Below, in pieces: positions 1-5,805 of a stretch of DNA of 5,916 bases. The position numbers and the translations under genes were made by a program. Source of the DNA: CAZCBD01 sp964496755 (GTDB taxonomy: Bacteria > Bacteroidota > Ignavibacteria > Ignavibacteriales > Melioribacteraceae); the NCBI GenBank assembly GCA_964496755.1, contig CAZCBD010000167.1:1-5916 (forward strand), in the 5' to 3' direction. Below the pieces are notes generated by a model. It searched no databases and was not told the DNA's origin. It was given only the letters and a program-made list of their open reading frames with translations. Each line of letters opens with the position of its first letter. Within the stretch, counting starts at the first letter, position 1.

Positions 1-604
1 TGCCAACTGTTGCCCAATCTTGGTGCAACTTGGTTTCGCGGGGCATTTGGTCAAAGAAGGAAACTTTTTCCATCATCTGTCCCAATGCACCGTCTGCAAG
101 TATTAAAACCGGATTTCTGTATTTAAATGCCAATTCAAAACCATCTTTTACAAAGTCAGCCATTTCTTGAACGGATGATGGAGCTAAAGTAATGAGTTTA
201 TAATCTCCGTGTCCACCACCTTTTACGGCTTGAAAATAATCTGCTTGTCCGGGTTGAATTGTTCCTAAGCCGGGTCCGCCTCTTTGTACGTTAACTAACA
301 AGCAAGGTAATTCTGCACATGCAATGTATGAGATTCCTTCTTGCATCAAACTCATACCTGGTGATGAGGAAGAAGTCATAACTTTTTTACCTGTTCCGGC
401 ACCACCGTAAACCATATTTATAGAAGCAACTTCACTTTCGGCTTGTAGAACAACCATTCCGGTTCTATTGTATGCTTCTCGGCTTAAATATTCCAAAACT
501 TCTGATTGAGGAGTAATCGGATAACCAAAATAAGCATCGCATCCAACACGAATTACTGCCTCTGCCAATGCTTCATTGCCTTTCATTAATTTTACTTCAT
601 TCAT
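1..604 (-). CDS. vorB: 2-oxoacid:ferredoxin oxidoreductase alpha subunit, VorB/KorA type (partial, C-terminus outside window)
   Basis: Seen: an open frame of 201 full codons from an ATG at 604-602 running off the left edge. It carries the pyrimidine-domain hallmarks of the family: GYPITPQ (27-33), AESEVASINM (55-64), TSSSSPGMSLMQEG (77-90), QRGGPGLG (107-114) and GQADYFQA (119-126). Known: this subunit, with a TPP-binding beta subunit, a gamma subunit and a ferredoxin-like delta subunit, converts 2-oxoacids plus CoA to acyl-CoA, CO2 and reduced ferredoxin in the cytoplasm. Family members are usually about 350-380 residues, so slightly more than half is present. The wording of the motifs resembles proteins named 3-methyl-2-oxobutanoate dehydrogenase subunit VorB, but the true substrate (branched-chain 2-oxoacid or 2-oxoglutarate) cannot be told from sequence. 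A weak GGTGA lies 4 bases before the ATG. The start is 19 bases after the vorD stop, so co-transcription is likely. A second in-frame ATG at codon 7 is a less likely start. Confidence 0.93.
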   Translation of the reverse strand, partial: MNEVKLMKGNEALAEAVIRVGCDAYFGYPITPQSEVLEYLSREAYNRTGMVVLQAESEVASINMVYGGAGTGKKVMTSSSSPGMSLMQEGISYIACAELPCLLVNVQRGGPGLGTIQPGQADYFQAVKGGGHGDYKLITLAPSSVQEMADFVKDGFELAFKYRNPVLILADGALGQMMEKVSFFDQMPRETKLHQDWATVG

Positions 605-623
605 AATTTCACCGTTAATTTTA

Positions 624-848
624 TTAAATTATTTTTTTTCTGTAAACTGTTATTACAACGTCAGGACAAATTGTAGCACAATTTGAACAGCCGGTACAAT
701 CATCCTTAATTTTCTGAGCGTACAAATAGCCTTTTGAATTTACTTCTTTCGAAAAGGCAAGTATTTGTTGTGGACAAACATCAATACAAAGTCCGCATCC
801 TTTGCATTTTTCCATTGCTATTTCAATATCACCTTTAATGGTTGCCAT
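624..848 (-). CDS. vorD: 2x[4Fe-4S] ferredoxin-like delta subunit of 2-oxoacid:ferredoxin oxidoreductase
   Basis: Seen: a 74-residue protein with two complete CxxCxxCxxxCP motifs, at Cys15/18/21/25 and Cys51/54/57/61, so two [4Fe-4S] clusters with all eight ligands present. The length and the insertion of about 25 residues between the motifs fit the small ferredoxin-type subunit of VOR/KOR/OOR enzymes. Known: this subunit passes electrons from the catalytic subunits to soluble ferredoxin in the cytoplasm. The start is supported by GAGG on the minus strand, 5 bases before the ATG. It lies directly upstream of the alpha subunit in the usual D-then-alpha gene order, which is the main reason to assign it to this enzyme rather than call it a free ferredoxin. 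korD is an equally valid symbol if the enzyme uses 2-oxoglutarate. A hairpin with a T-rich tail ends about 18 bases before the start codon and may control expression. Confidence 0.9.
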   Translation of the reverse strand: MATIKGDIEIAMEKCKGCGLCIDVCPQQILAFSKEVNSKGYLYAQKIKDDCTGCSNCATICPDVVITVYRKKII

Positions 849-866
849 TTTAACCTCGCATTTTTT

Positions 867-896
867 AAAACAAAAAGGTTACTTAACAGTAACCTT
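867..896 (-). terminator. Hairpin with T-rich tail upstream of vorD: intrinsic terminator or attenuator
   Basis: Seen: AAGGTTACT (875-883) and AGTAACCTT (888-896) form a perfect 9-bp inverted repeat around a 4-base loop. Read on the minus strand, the stem is followed by a T-rich tract (TTTTTGTTTT counting the two Ts at the stem end), down to position 867. On the plus strand there is no comparable T-run. The geometry fits an intrinsic terminator for minus-strand transcription, though only three of the nine pairs are G-C. It starts 6 bases after the stop of the small ORF at 903-1025 and ends 18 bases before the vorD ATG. Either it ends the small transcript with vorD starting from a promoter overlapping it, or it acts as a conditional terminator in the vorDB leader. 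An operator palindrome is also possible. Confidence 0.5.
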
Positions 897-902
897 ATTC
901 TA

Positions 903-1025
903 TTAGTAGTTATTTAATTTTTTGTTCAGTTCCAATTTTTTGTTCAGTTCCAATTTTGCCAATAATAAATTATTAGTTACTAAAAGACTGTTGGTAAATA
1001 ATATTTGAGTGAATGTTTTTTTCAT
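903..1025 (-). CDS. Candidate small protein or leader peptide, 40 residues, unrecognised
   Basis: Seen: an ATG at 1025-1023 opens a 40-codon frame ending in TAA at 905-903. The product starts MKKTFTQILF, then a Leu/Asn/Thr-rich middle, then LELNKKLELNKKL and NNY at the end. It contains 11 Leu, 7 Lys and 7 Asn. The hexapeptide LELNKK is encoded twice by an in-frame 18-bp tandem duplication. In favour of a real gene: the MKK start followed by a fairly apolar stretch, and the hairpin with a T-rich tail 6 bases after the stop. Against: no Shine-Dalgarno sequence in front of the ATG, low-complexity composition, and the ease with which AT-rich spacer yields ORFs of this size. I do not recognise a family. 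It could be a leader peptide of the vorDB transcript, a free-standing small protein, or chance. Confidence 0.33.
   Translation of the reverse strand: MKKTFTQILFTNSLLVTNNLLLAKLELNKKLELNKKLNNY
918..957. repeat. 18-bp tandem duplication (2.2 copies)
   Basis: Seen: TTTTTTGTTCAGTTCCAA occurs exactly twice back to back (918-935 and 936-953), followed by four more bases of the unit (954-957). The two copies are identical, pointing to a recent or maintained duplication such as strand slippage. The period is a multiple of three and lies in frame with the candidate small ORF, where it encodes LELNKK twice. With only two copies and no spacer it is not a CRISPR. It could also be two adjacent binding sites. 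Confidence 0.9.
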
Positions 1026-1028
1026 ATA

Positions 1029-1074
1029 ATCATATAATTTAATACGTAATATTCGTGCCAAAAATTAATTTTTG
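1029..1074 (-). promoter_or_regulatory. Possible promoter and palindromic operator upstream of the small ORF/vorDB
   Basis: Seen: CAAAAATTAATTTTTG at 1059-1074 is a perfect 16-bp palindrome. On the minus strand it runs into TTGGCA (1061-1056), which resembles a -35 box. A TATGAT hexamer (1034-1029) lies 21 bases further on, longer than the usual 16-19; the better-spaced hexamer TTATAT matches the consensus poorly. The position fits transcription towards vorD, and a repressor on the palindrome would overlap the -35 element. The composition is so AT-rich that both elements could be chance, and the promoter rules of this organism are not known. If the TATGAT box is used, transcription would begin close to or inside the start of the small ORF. 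Confidence 0.2.
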
Positions 1075-1191
1075 CGAGTTGTTTTTTGTTTTAGTGAATA
1101 AAAGAACAATTTTAAAAATTTGTTTTATTATTCGAAACCGCGAAAACCACATTTTTTTCAAATATGAGAAAAAATATTTTTTATGAGAAGA

Positions 1192-2403
1192 TTATTTAAT
1201 TTTTTCTAATCTTAATTTTTTTTCAAGTTTTTCATTGTCTCTTAAAATTGAAATAGTAACATTTTCGCCGGTTCTGTAATCTTGCAAAGCACCGATCATA
1301 ATTCTATCATTGTTTACAACATAGCTTCCAACTTTTGTAATGATATCGGCAATTTTTAATCCGGCTTTTTCTGCCGGAGAATTGGGTTGGACATATGTTA
1401 CAATTACGCCTCGCTTATTTTTTAGTTTATAATATTTTGCAATAGAATCGTCAATGTTTTGGATTCTTAAACCTGTCCAGAAATTTCTATCTATCTTTCC
1501 GTCTTCCTTTAGTTCGGAAATTATTTTCTTTATTTTGTTTGCAGGAATGGCAAACCCAACTCCAACACTTCCTGAGCCGGCATTGGGAGAATAAATAATT
1601 GTATTCATTCCAATTAATTCTCCCAATACATTAACTAAAGGTCCGCCGCTATTTCCACCGTTAATTGCAGCGTCGGTTTGAATCATATTTAAATAGTAGC
1701 GATTTTGAACAGCACCAAGATTCATTCCTAATGAACTAATTACGCCAACGGTAACGGTAGGTTTATCATTTATTTCGAAAAGGCCAAAAGGGTTACCAAG
1801 TGCTATTGCCCATTCTCCGATTATCATTTTATTGTCTGAGAATTTTATATACGGCAAATTATGAGCATCAATTTTCAACAAACAAATATCGGTTGTTTCA
1901 TCGGTGCCGATAATTTTGGCCGAAAATTGCCGACCGTCGGTCATTGTAATAATTATTTTCTGTGCTTGTCCGGCAACATGATCATTTGTTACTATGTATC
2001 CGTCCGGCGATATTATATATCCCGAACCTAAACTTTTAATTTCTCGATTTATGAATTGATCGCCAAAAAATTCTCTAAAAAAGGGATCGCTTGACCAATA
2101 AGGCCTTATTTGTTGAATCTGAGTTACGTTTATTCCAACTACTGCATTACTAACTCTTTTTACTGTTTCGGTAATTATATTTTTTCTTTCGAAATTAATT
2201 CTATTATTTAATGTGTTTTTATCGTAAACATTGTAATCAATTGGTTTTAGATCTAATGGCTTTTCCGAATTAATTGAAACCTTTTCTATTACATTATTTT
2301 TATTCTGTTGCGGTGCAAAATATTTGAATAATAATGCAAATGAAATGGTAGTTAATAAAACCGTTATGGAAGAGGTGAGAATAATAGTTTTAAAATTTTT
2401 CAT
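1192..2403 (-). CDS. htrA: HtrA/DegS-type periplasmic serine protease, membrane-anchored, single PDZ domain
   Basis: Seen: 403 residues. A hydrophobic N-terminal segment (about 7-30, after MKNFK) should act as an uncleaved anchor or signal peptide. A variable linker follows to about residue 75, then a trypsin-like domain (about 80-300) with the DPFFREFFG loop (106-114) and a full catalytic triad: His142 in TNDHV, Asp172 in TTDICLLKID and Ser252 in GGNSGGPL. One PDZ domain (about 305-400) has the RGVIV ligand-binding strand at 331-335. Known: HtrA proteases degrade or refold damaged envelope proteins, and single-PDZ DegS-like members can act as stress sensors. The catalytic residues are intact, so it should be active. 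The start ATG overlaps the plsY stop as ATGA, and GGAG (2414-2411) stands 7 bases before it, so translation is probably coupled to plsY. Which HtrA subclass it belongs to cannot be decided from sequence alone. Confidence 0.93.
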   Translation of the reverse strand: MKNFKTIILTSSITVLLTTISFALLFKYFAPQQNKNNVIEKVSINSEKPLDLKPIDYNVYDKNTLNNRINFERKNIITETVKRVSNAVVGINVTQIQQIRPYWSSDPFFREFFGDQFINREIKSLGSGYIISPDGYIVTNDHVAGQAQKIIITMTDGRQFSAKIIGTDETTDICLLKIDAHNLPYIKFSDNKMIIGEWAIALGNPFGLFEINDKPTVTVGVISSLGMNLGAVQNRYYLNMIQTDAAINGGNSGGPLVNVLGELIGMNTIIYSPNAGSGSVGVGFAIPANKIKKIISELKEDGKIDRNFWTGLRIQNIDDSIAKYYKLKNKRGVIVTYVQPNSPAEKAGLKIADIITKVGSYVVNNDRIMIGALQDYRTGENVTISILRDNEKLEKKLRLEKIK

Positions 2404-3035
2404 TTTATTACTCCGGAATTTTGTTTTTTCAAAAACAATGATTTAAACGCACTTATATGTTTTATTAAAACTACAAGCATTAAAAATATAACAAAAGTAA
2501 CAACGTAATAATTATTTGGTTCCGGTGGTTTTGCAAAAATATTATTACCGATAAAATCGGGATTTAAAATTGTAAGAGCAATTAGAATTATTGAAGCCGC
2601 AATATTGCTAAAATCGATATTGCGTTTATATAAAAATGAAATAAACCAAATTAAAATCCAAATAATTGTAATCATGGGTGCAAAACAGATAGTAGCACCG
2701 GCTGAAGTAGCCAATCCTTTTCCGCCTTTAAATTTTATCCAAGGAGAATAACAATGCCCCAAAACTAAAAAAAATGTTGCAATTGAAAAGTAAATAAAAT
2801 TATCATTCCAAAAAAGTCTAATGAACAAAACCGGTAATAGTCCCTTTAACAAATCAGTAATTAATGTAAGCAAACCATAAATTTTAGATCCGGTTACAAA
2901 AAACGTGTTATATGCTCCAACATTGCCCGAACCGGATTTGGTTATATCGATTTTATTAATTTTTTTTACTATTAAATATGCAGTTGGAATTGATCCGATT
3001 AAATAGGAAATTAGAATAATTAGAAAAATTTTCAT
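2400..3035 (-). CDS. plsY: Glycerol-3-phosphate acyltransferase PlsY (acyl-phosphate dependent), inner membrane
   Basis: Seen: 211 residues from the ATG at 3035-3033, very hydrophobic, with about six predicted membrane spans (near 2-22, 52-75, 81-94, 114-136, 143-157 and 176-191). Family motifs are present: GSGNVGAYN (35-43), GHCYSPWIKFKGGKG (93-107), and a weaker third motif, KHISAFKSLF (192-201). Known: PlsY transfers an acyl group from acyl-phosphate, made by PlsX, to sn-glycerol-3-phosphate, giving lysophosphatidic acid, the first step of phospholipid synthesis. The length is normal for the family. Start choice: the frame extends three codons further to a TTG at 3044, but starting at the ATG gives the usual N-terminus beginning at the first membrane span. 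No Shine-Dalgarno sequence is visible before either start, so a short or leaderless mRNA is possible. It is the first gene of a pair with htrA (4-base overlap) and is divergent from glgP. Confidence 0.93.
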   Translation of the reverse strand: MKIFLIILISYLIGSIPTAYLIVKKINKIDITKSGSGNVGAYNTFFVTGSKIYGLLTLITDLLKGLLPVLFIRLFWNDNFIYFSIATFFLVLGHCYSPWIKFKGGKGLATSAGATICFAPMITIIWILIWFISFLYKRNIDFSNIAASIILIALTILNPDFIGNNIFAKPPEPNNYYVVTFVIFLMLVVLIKHISAFKSLFLKKQNSGVIK

Positions 3036-3183
3036 ATGAATCAATATTTGTTATAATATAAAGTTAATATAAAAAATTAATTGTAGAAAGATTTATAAAA
3101 TTTTAATATTATAAATCGAATATAAAACTATTGTTTTTCAGAACATTTGTTTTTTAAGTCCATACTTAAAAGGAGATTGGATT
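3036..3183. other. Divergent intergenic region between plsY and glgP
   Basis: This 148-base AT-rich spacer must hold promoters for both directions. On the plus strand, TATTAT/TATAAA-like boxes near 3107-3115 follow a TTGTAG at 3081-3086, but the spacing of 20-23 bases is long. On the minus strand, a perfect TATAAT (3113-3108) has no good -35 partner, and another AT-rich box near 3060-3050 lies very close to the plsY start. With so much A and T no promoter can be assigned firmly. The clearest structures are the hairpin at 3152-3171 and the glgP ribosome-binding site next to it. Confidence 0.5.
3152..3176 (+). promoter_or_regulatory. Shine-Dalgarno site of glgP abutted by an 8-bp inverted repeat
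   Basis: Seen: AGGAGA at 3171-3176 stands 7 bases before the glgP ATG and is the strongest ribosome-binding site in the window, fixing that start. Immediately before it, TTTTAAGT (3152-3159) and ACTTAAAA (3164-3171) form a perfect 8-bp inverted repeat around a CCAT loop. The 3' arm shares the first A of the AGGAGA. Only one pair is G-C, so the RNA stem would be weak. It may be a DNA operator, a mild structural control of ribosome access, or chance in AT-rich DNA. Confidence 0.45.
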
Positions 3184-5745
3184 ATGAAATTTAAAGGAAG
3201 TTTCAATGTAATTCCAGCGCTACCTAAGAATTTAGAACCCTTACGCGAAATAGCAAACAATATATATTGGTCTTGGAATCATGATGCAATTGAATTATTT
3301 AGAAGGTTAGACTCTCATTTATGGGAAGATACTCATCATAATCCTATTATGCTTTTAGGTCTTATTAGTCAAGAAAGATTAGTAGAAGCTTCGCACGATG
3401 ATGGATTTGTTGCACATATGAATCGTGTATATTTACAGCTAAATATTTACTTACAGGAAATAACATGGTATCAAAAAAAATATCAAGGTAGCGATTTACC
3501 TTATATTGCATATTTTTCTGCCGAGTTCGGATTAACCGAATGCTTGCAGATTTACAGTGGCGGATTAGGTATTTTAGCCGGCGATCATCTGAAATCGGCA
3601 AGTGATTTGGGCTTACCTTTGGTGGCGGTCGGGTTATGTTATAAAGAAGGTTATTTCCAACAATATTTAACATCAGACGGTTGGCAACAAGAGCGTTATG
3701 ATATTAATGATTTTTATAATCAACCAATGACGTTGGTTTTGAATAACAATAATGAACCCTTAAAAATCGAATTGAAATTTCCAAACAGAAATGTTTATTT
3801 CCAAATATGGAAAATTGATGTCGGCAGAGTTCCGTTGTTTTTACTTGATACAAACATTGAAGAAAATAGTAAGGAAGATAGAGCAATTACGCGCACGCTT
3901 TATGGCGGAAATAATGAAACAAGAATTCAACAGGAAATTTTGCTTGGTATTGGCGGAATAAGGGCTTTGCATGCGATGGGAATAAAACCATCGGTATGCC
4001 ACATGAACGAAGGCCATAGTGCCTTTTTGGCTTTGGAAAGAATTAGACATTTAATCAAAGGATTTAATTTAACATTTACCGAAGCTTTTGATATTAATTA
4101 TTACACAAATGTATTTACAACCCATACTCCCGTACCTGCAGGAATAGATGTTTTCCCGAATACCCTAATAGAAAAATATTTTTCGGAATATTACAGAAAT
4201 GAATTAAAAATTTCCGGTGGCGAATTTTATTCATTGGGAGCTTTAGGCAGACGAGCCGATGCAAAAGAATTTAATATGGCACATTTGGCAATGAATACTG
4301 CCGGCTTTGTTAATGGTGTCAGTAAACTTCATAGCAGAGTTTCAAAAAAAATGTGGGTCGATGGTTTTAAGGATGTTCCTTTCGATGAAATACCAATTAA
4401 TGCAATTACAAACGGAATACACACACTCTCTCATCTTTCTAACGAAATGAAAGATTTACTATTTCGATATTTGGGAGAAAAATTTGTACAAAATCCGAGC
4501 GATGAAAAACTATGGAAAAAAATTAATGAAATACCGGATGAGGAATTATGGCGTACTCATGAACGGAGAAGAGAAAGATTAGTGGCTTTTGCACGAAAAA
4601 GATTGCAGAGGCAAATTATTAATTATGGTGGTTCTCAGAAAGATCTTGAAACAGCAAAAGAAATTCTGGATCCGGGGGCTCTTACTATAGGGTTCGCAAG
4701 AAGATTTGCTACATACAAAAGAGCTACTCTTTTGTTTCGTGATCCGGAACGCTTAGCCAGTATTTTGTTGAATCCCGATTATCCCGTACAATTAATTATT
4801 GCCGGAAAGGCTCATCCAAGAGATGAGGCCGGTAAAAAGCTAATTCAGGAAGTGATATCTTTTTCCAAATCGGAACATTTAAGAAAGAAAATCTTTTTTA
4901 TTGAGAATTATGATATGAATATTGCACGATACATGGTTGAAGGTTGTGACGTATGGTTAAATAATCCGCGCAGACCTATGGAAGCAAGCGGAACATCGGG
5001 AATGAAAGTTATTGCAAATGGCGGATTAAATTTTAGCATACTCGATGGTTGGTGGGATGAAGCATATAATTATAAACTTGGTTGGAAAATTGGAAACGGG
5101 GAAGAATATGTAGATGAAGATTATCAGGACGAAGTTGAAAGCCGTTTAATTTATGATACCCTTGAAAAAGAAATTGTTCCTACATTTTATGAGCGGAGTT
5201 CGGATAAATTACCACGACGTTGGATTAAAATGGTAAAAGAATCAATGATTAATTTAGGTCCGGTTTTTAATACTTCAAGAATGGTAGAAGAATATTTCAA
5301 TCGGTTTTATTTACAAGCTTACGAAAAAAGAAATATGTTGTATGAAAATGATTGGGAACTTGGAAAACAATTTTCAAATTGGAAAAAATACATTAAAGAA
5401 AATTGGCATTCAATTAATTTTGTTACTACTATAGAAGAAAAATCTTCAAGAATTTATAAGGTTGGCGAGAATTACAAAATTGAAACTAAAATTGATTTAG
5501 GTAACTTAAAACCCAATGATATTCAAGTGCAAATTTATTACGGGAAAATTGATGATATTGATAAACCTTATTCAAGTTCGGTTGTACCTATGGAACCAAT
5601 TAAAAATGAAGAAAATAACGTCTATTTATTTGAAGGGAATATTGAATGCCAACAAAGTGGTAACTTTGGATTTACACTGAGAATTTTACCAAAGCATAGT
5701 TTGTTAATAAATTCTTTTGAACTTGGCTTAATAAAATGGCTATAA
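3184..5745 (+). CDS. glgP: Alpha-glucan phosphorylase (glycogen/maltodextrin phosphorylase, GT35)
   Basis: Seen: 853 residues. The N-terminal stretch of about 100 residues (PALPKNLEPLREIANNIYWSW onwards) matches the DUF3417-type domain found in the long bacterial phosphorylases. The GT35 core follows, with YSGGLGILAGDHLKSASDLG (124-143), MNEGHSAF (274-281), THTPVPAG (313-320), NGIHT (410-414), GFARRFATYKR (503-513), GKAHPRDEAGK (541-551) and the PLP site EASGTSGMK (600-608), in which Lys608 should bind pyridoxal phosphate. The last 100 residues or so look beta-rich and less conserved. Known: the enzyme cleaves alpha-1,4-glucans with phosphate to give glucose-1-phosphate in the cytoplasm. Length and motifs are those of a complete, intact enzyme of the TIGR02094-like group rather than the E. 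coli GlgP/MalP group. The start is fixed by AGGAGA 7 bases upstream. The gene faces away from plsY and has no other recognisable glycogen gene in the window. Preference for glycogen or shorter dextrins cannot be read from sequence. Confidence 0.95.
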   Translation: MKFKGSFNVIPALPKNLEPLREIANNIYWSWNHDAIELFRRLDSHLWEDTHHNPIMLLGLISQERLVEASHDDGFVAHMNRVYLQLNIYLQEITWYQKKYQGSDLPYIAYFSAEFGLTECLQIYSGGLGILAGDHLKSASDLGLPLVAVGLCYKEGYFQQYLTSDGWQQERYDINDFYNQPMTLVLNNNNEPLKIELKFPNRNVYFQIWKIDVGRVPLFLLDTNIEENSKEDRAITRTLYGGNNETRIQQEILLGIGGIRALHAMGIKPSVCHMNEGHSAFLALERIRHLIKGFNLTFTEAFDINYYTNVFTTHTPVPAGIDVFPNTLIEKYFSEYYRNELKISGGEFYSLGALGRRADAKEFNMAHLAMNTAGFVNGVSKLHSRVSKKMWVDGFKDVPFDEIPINAITNGIHTLSHLSNEMKDLLFRYLGEKFVQNPSDEKLWKKINEIPDEELWRTHERRRERLVAFARKRLQRQIINYGGSQKDLETAKEILDPGALTIGFARRFATYKRATLLFRDPERLASILLNPDYPVQLIIAGKAHPRDEAGKKLIQEVISFSKSEHLRKKIFFIENYDMNIARYMVEGCDVWLNNPRRPMEASGTSGMKVIANGGLNFSILDGWWDEAYNYKLGWKIGNGEEYVDEDYQDEVESRLIYDTLEKEIVPTFYERSSDKLPRRWIKMVKESMINLGPVFNTSRMVEEYFNRFYLQAYEKRNMLYENDWELGKQFSNWKKYIKENWHSINFVTTIEEKSSRIYKVGENYKIETKIDLGNLKPNDIQVQIYYGKIDDIDKPYSSSVVPMEPIKNEENNVYLFEGNIECQQSGNFGFTLRILPKHSLLINSFELGLIKWL

Positions 5746-5754
5746 GTTTTTTTT
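5720..5754 (+). terminator. Possible weak intrinsic terminator overlapping the glgP stop codon
   Basis: Seen: AACTTGGC (5720-5727) can pair with GCT (5739-5741) and AAGTT (5744-5748), leaving a two-base bulge and one G-T pair. A run of eight T (5747-5754) follows at once. The stem is imperfect and AT-rich and spans the glgP stop, so it may only partly stop transcription. The next gene starts 60 bases after glgP and could be reached by read-through. Confidence 0.27.
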
Positions 5755-5805
5755 GAATGATTTATTTTTATATATTTTAAAAGTGTAATCAGGGGATTTT
5801 TAATA

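Larger units (their letters stand above)
849..1191. other. 343-base intergenic region between htrA and vorD
   Basis: This region separates the htrA stop from the vorD start; both genes are on the minus strand. It is very AT-rich. From htrA towards vorD it holds: a 14-bp AT-only palindrome at 1169-1182 flanked by two ATGAGAA copies (1164-1170 and 1183-1189); an imperfect AT stem around 1106-1123; a 16-bp palindrome at 1059-1074; a possible promoter at 1029-1061; a candidate 40-codon ORF at 903-1025 with an 18-bp tandem duplication; and a 9-bp hairpin at 875-896. No convincing intrinsic terminator directly follows htrA. No tRNA, known riboswitch or other recognisable RNA was seen. Confidence 0.6.

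Noticed and set aside
848..865. Three-codon upstream ORF ATG CGA GGT TAA before vorD
   Set aside because: It overlaps the vorD Shine-Dalgarno region and has no site of its own; ORFs this short arise constantly by chance.
918..953. CRISPR array or recombination site
   Set aside because: Only two directly abutting 18-bp copies, no spacers and no neighbouring cas or integrase gene.
1106..1123. Imperfect stem AACAATTTT / AAAATTTGTT as an htrA terminator
   Set aside because: The arms need a bulge and leave almost no loop, all pairs but one are A-T, and it lies about 70 bases after the htrA stop.
1164..1189. AT-only 14-bp palindrome AAAAAATATTTTTT flanked by two ATGAGAA copies, just after htrA
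   Set aside because: It has no usable loop or G-C pairs and cannot make a credible terminator; homopolymer runs in AT-rich spacer explain it. The short direct repeats are too small to call an element boundary.
3036..3044. Longer plsY starting at a TTG three codons upstream
   Set aside because: It adds only three residues, has no ribosome-binding site, and the ATG start places the first membrane span at the N-terminus as usual for the family.
3365..4050. Three minus-strand ORFs of 60-102 codons (3365-3673, 3704-3886, 3841-4050)
   Set aside because: All lie antisense inside the strongly supported glgP frame. Their translations look random, with no motifs, and they have no convincing ribosome-binding sites.
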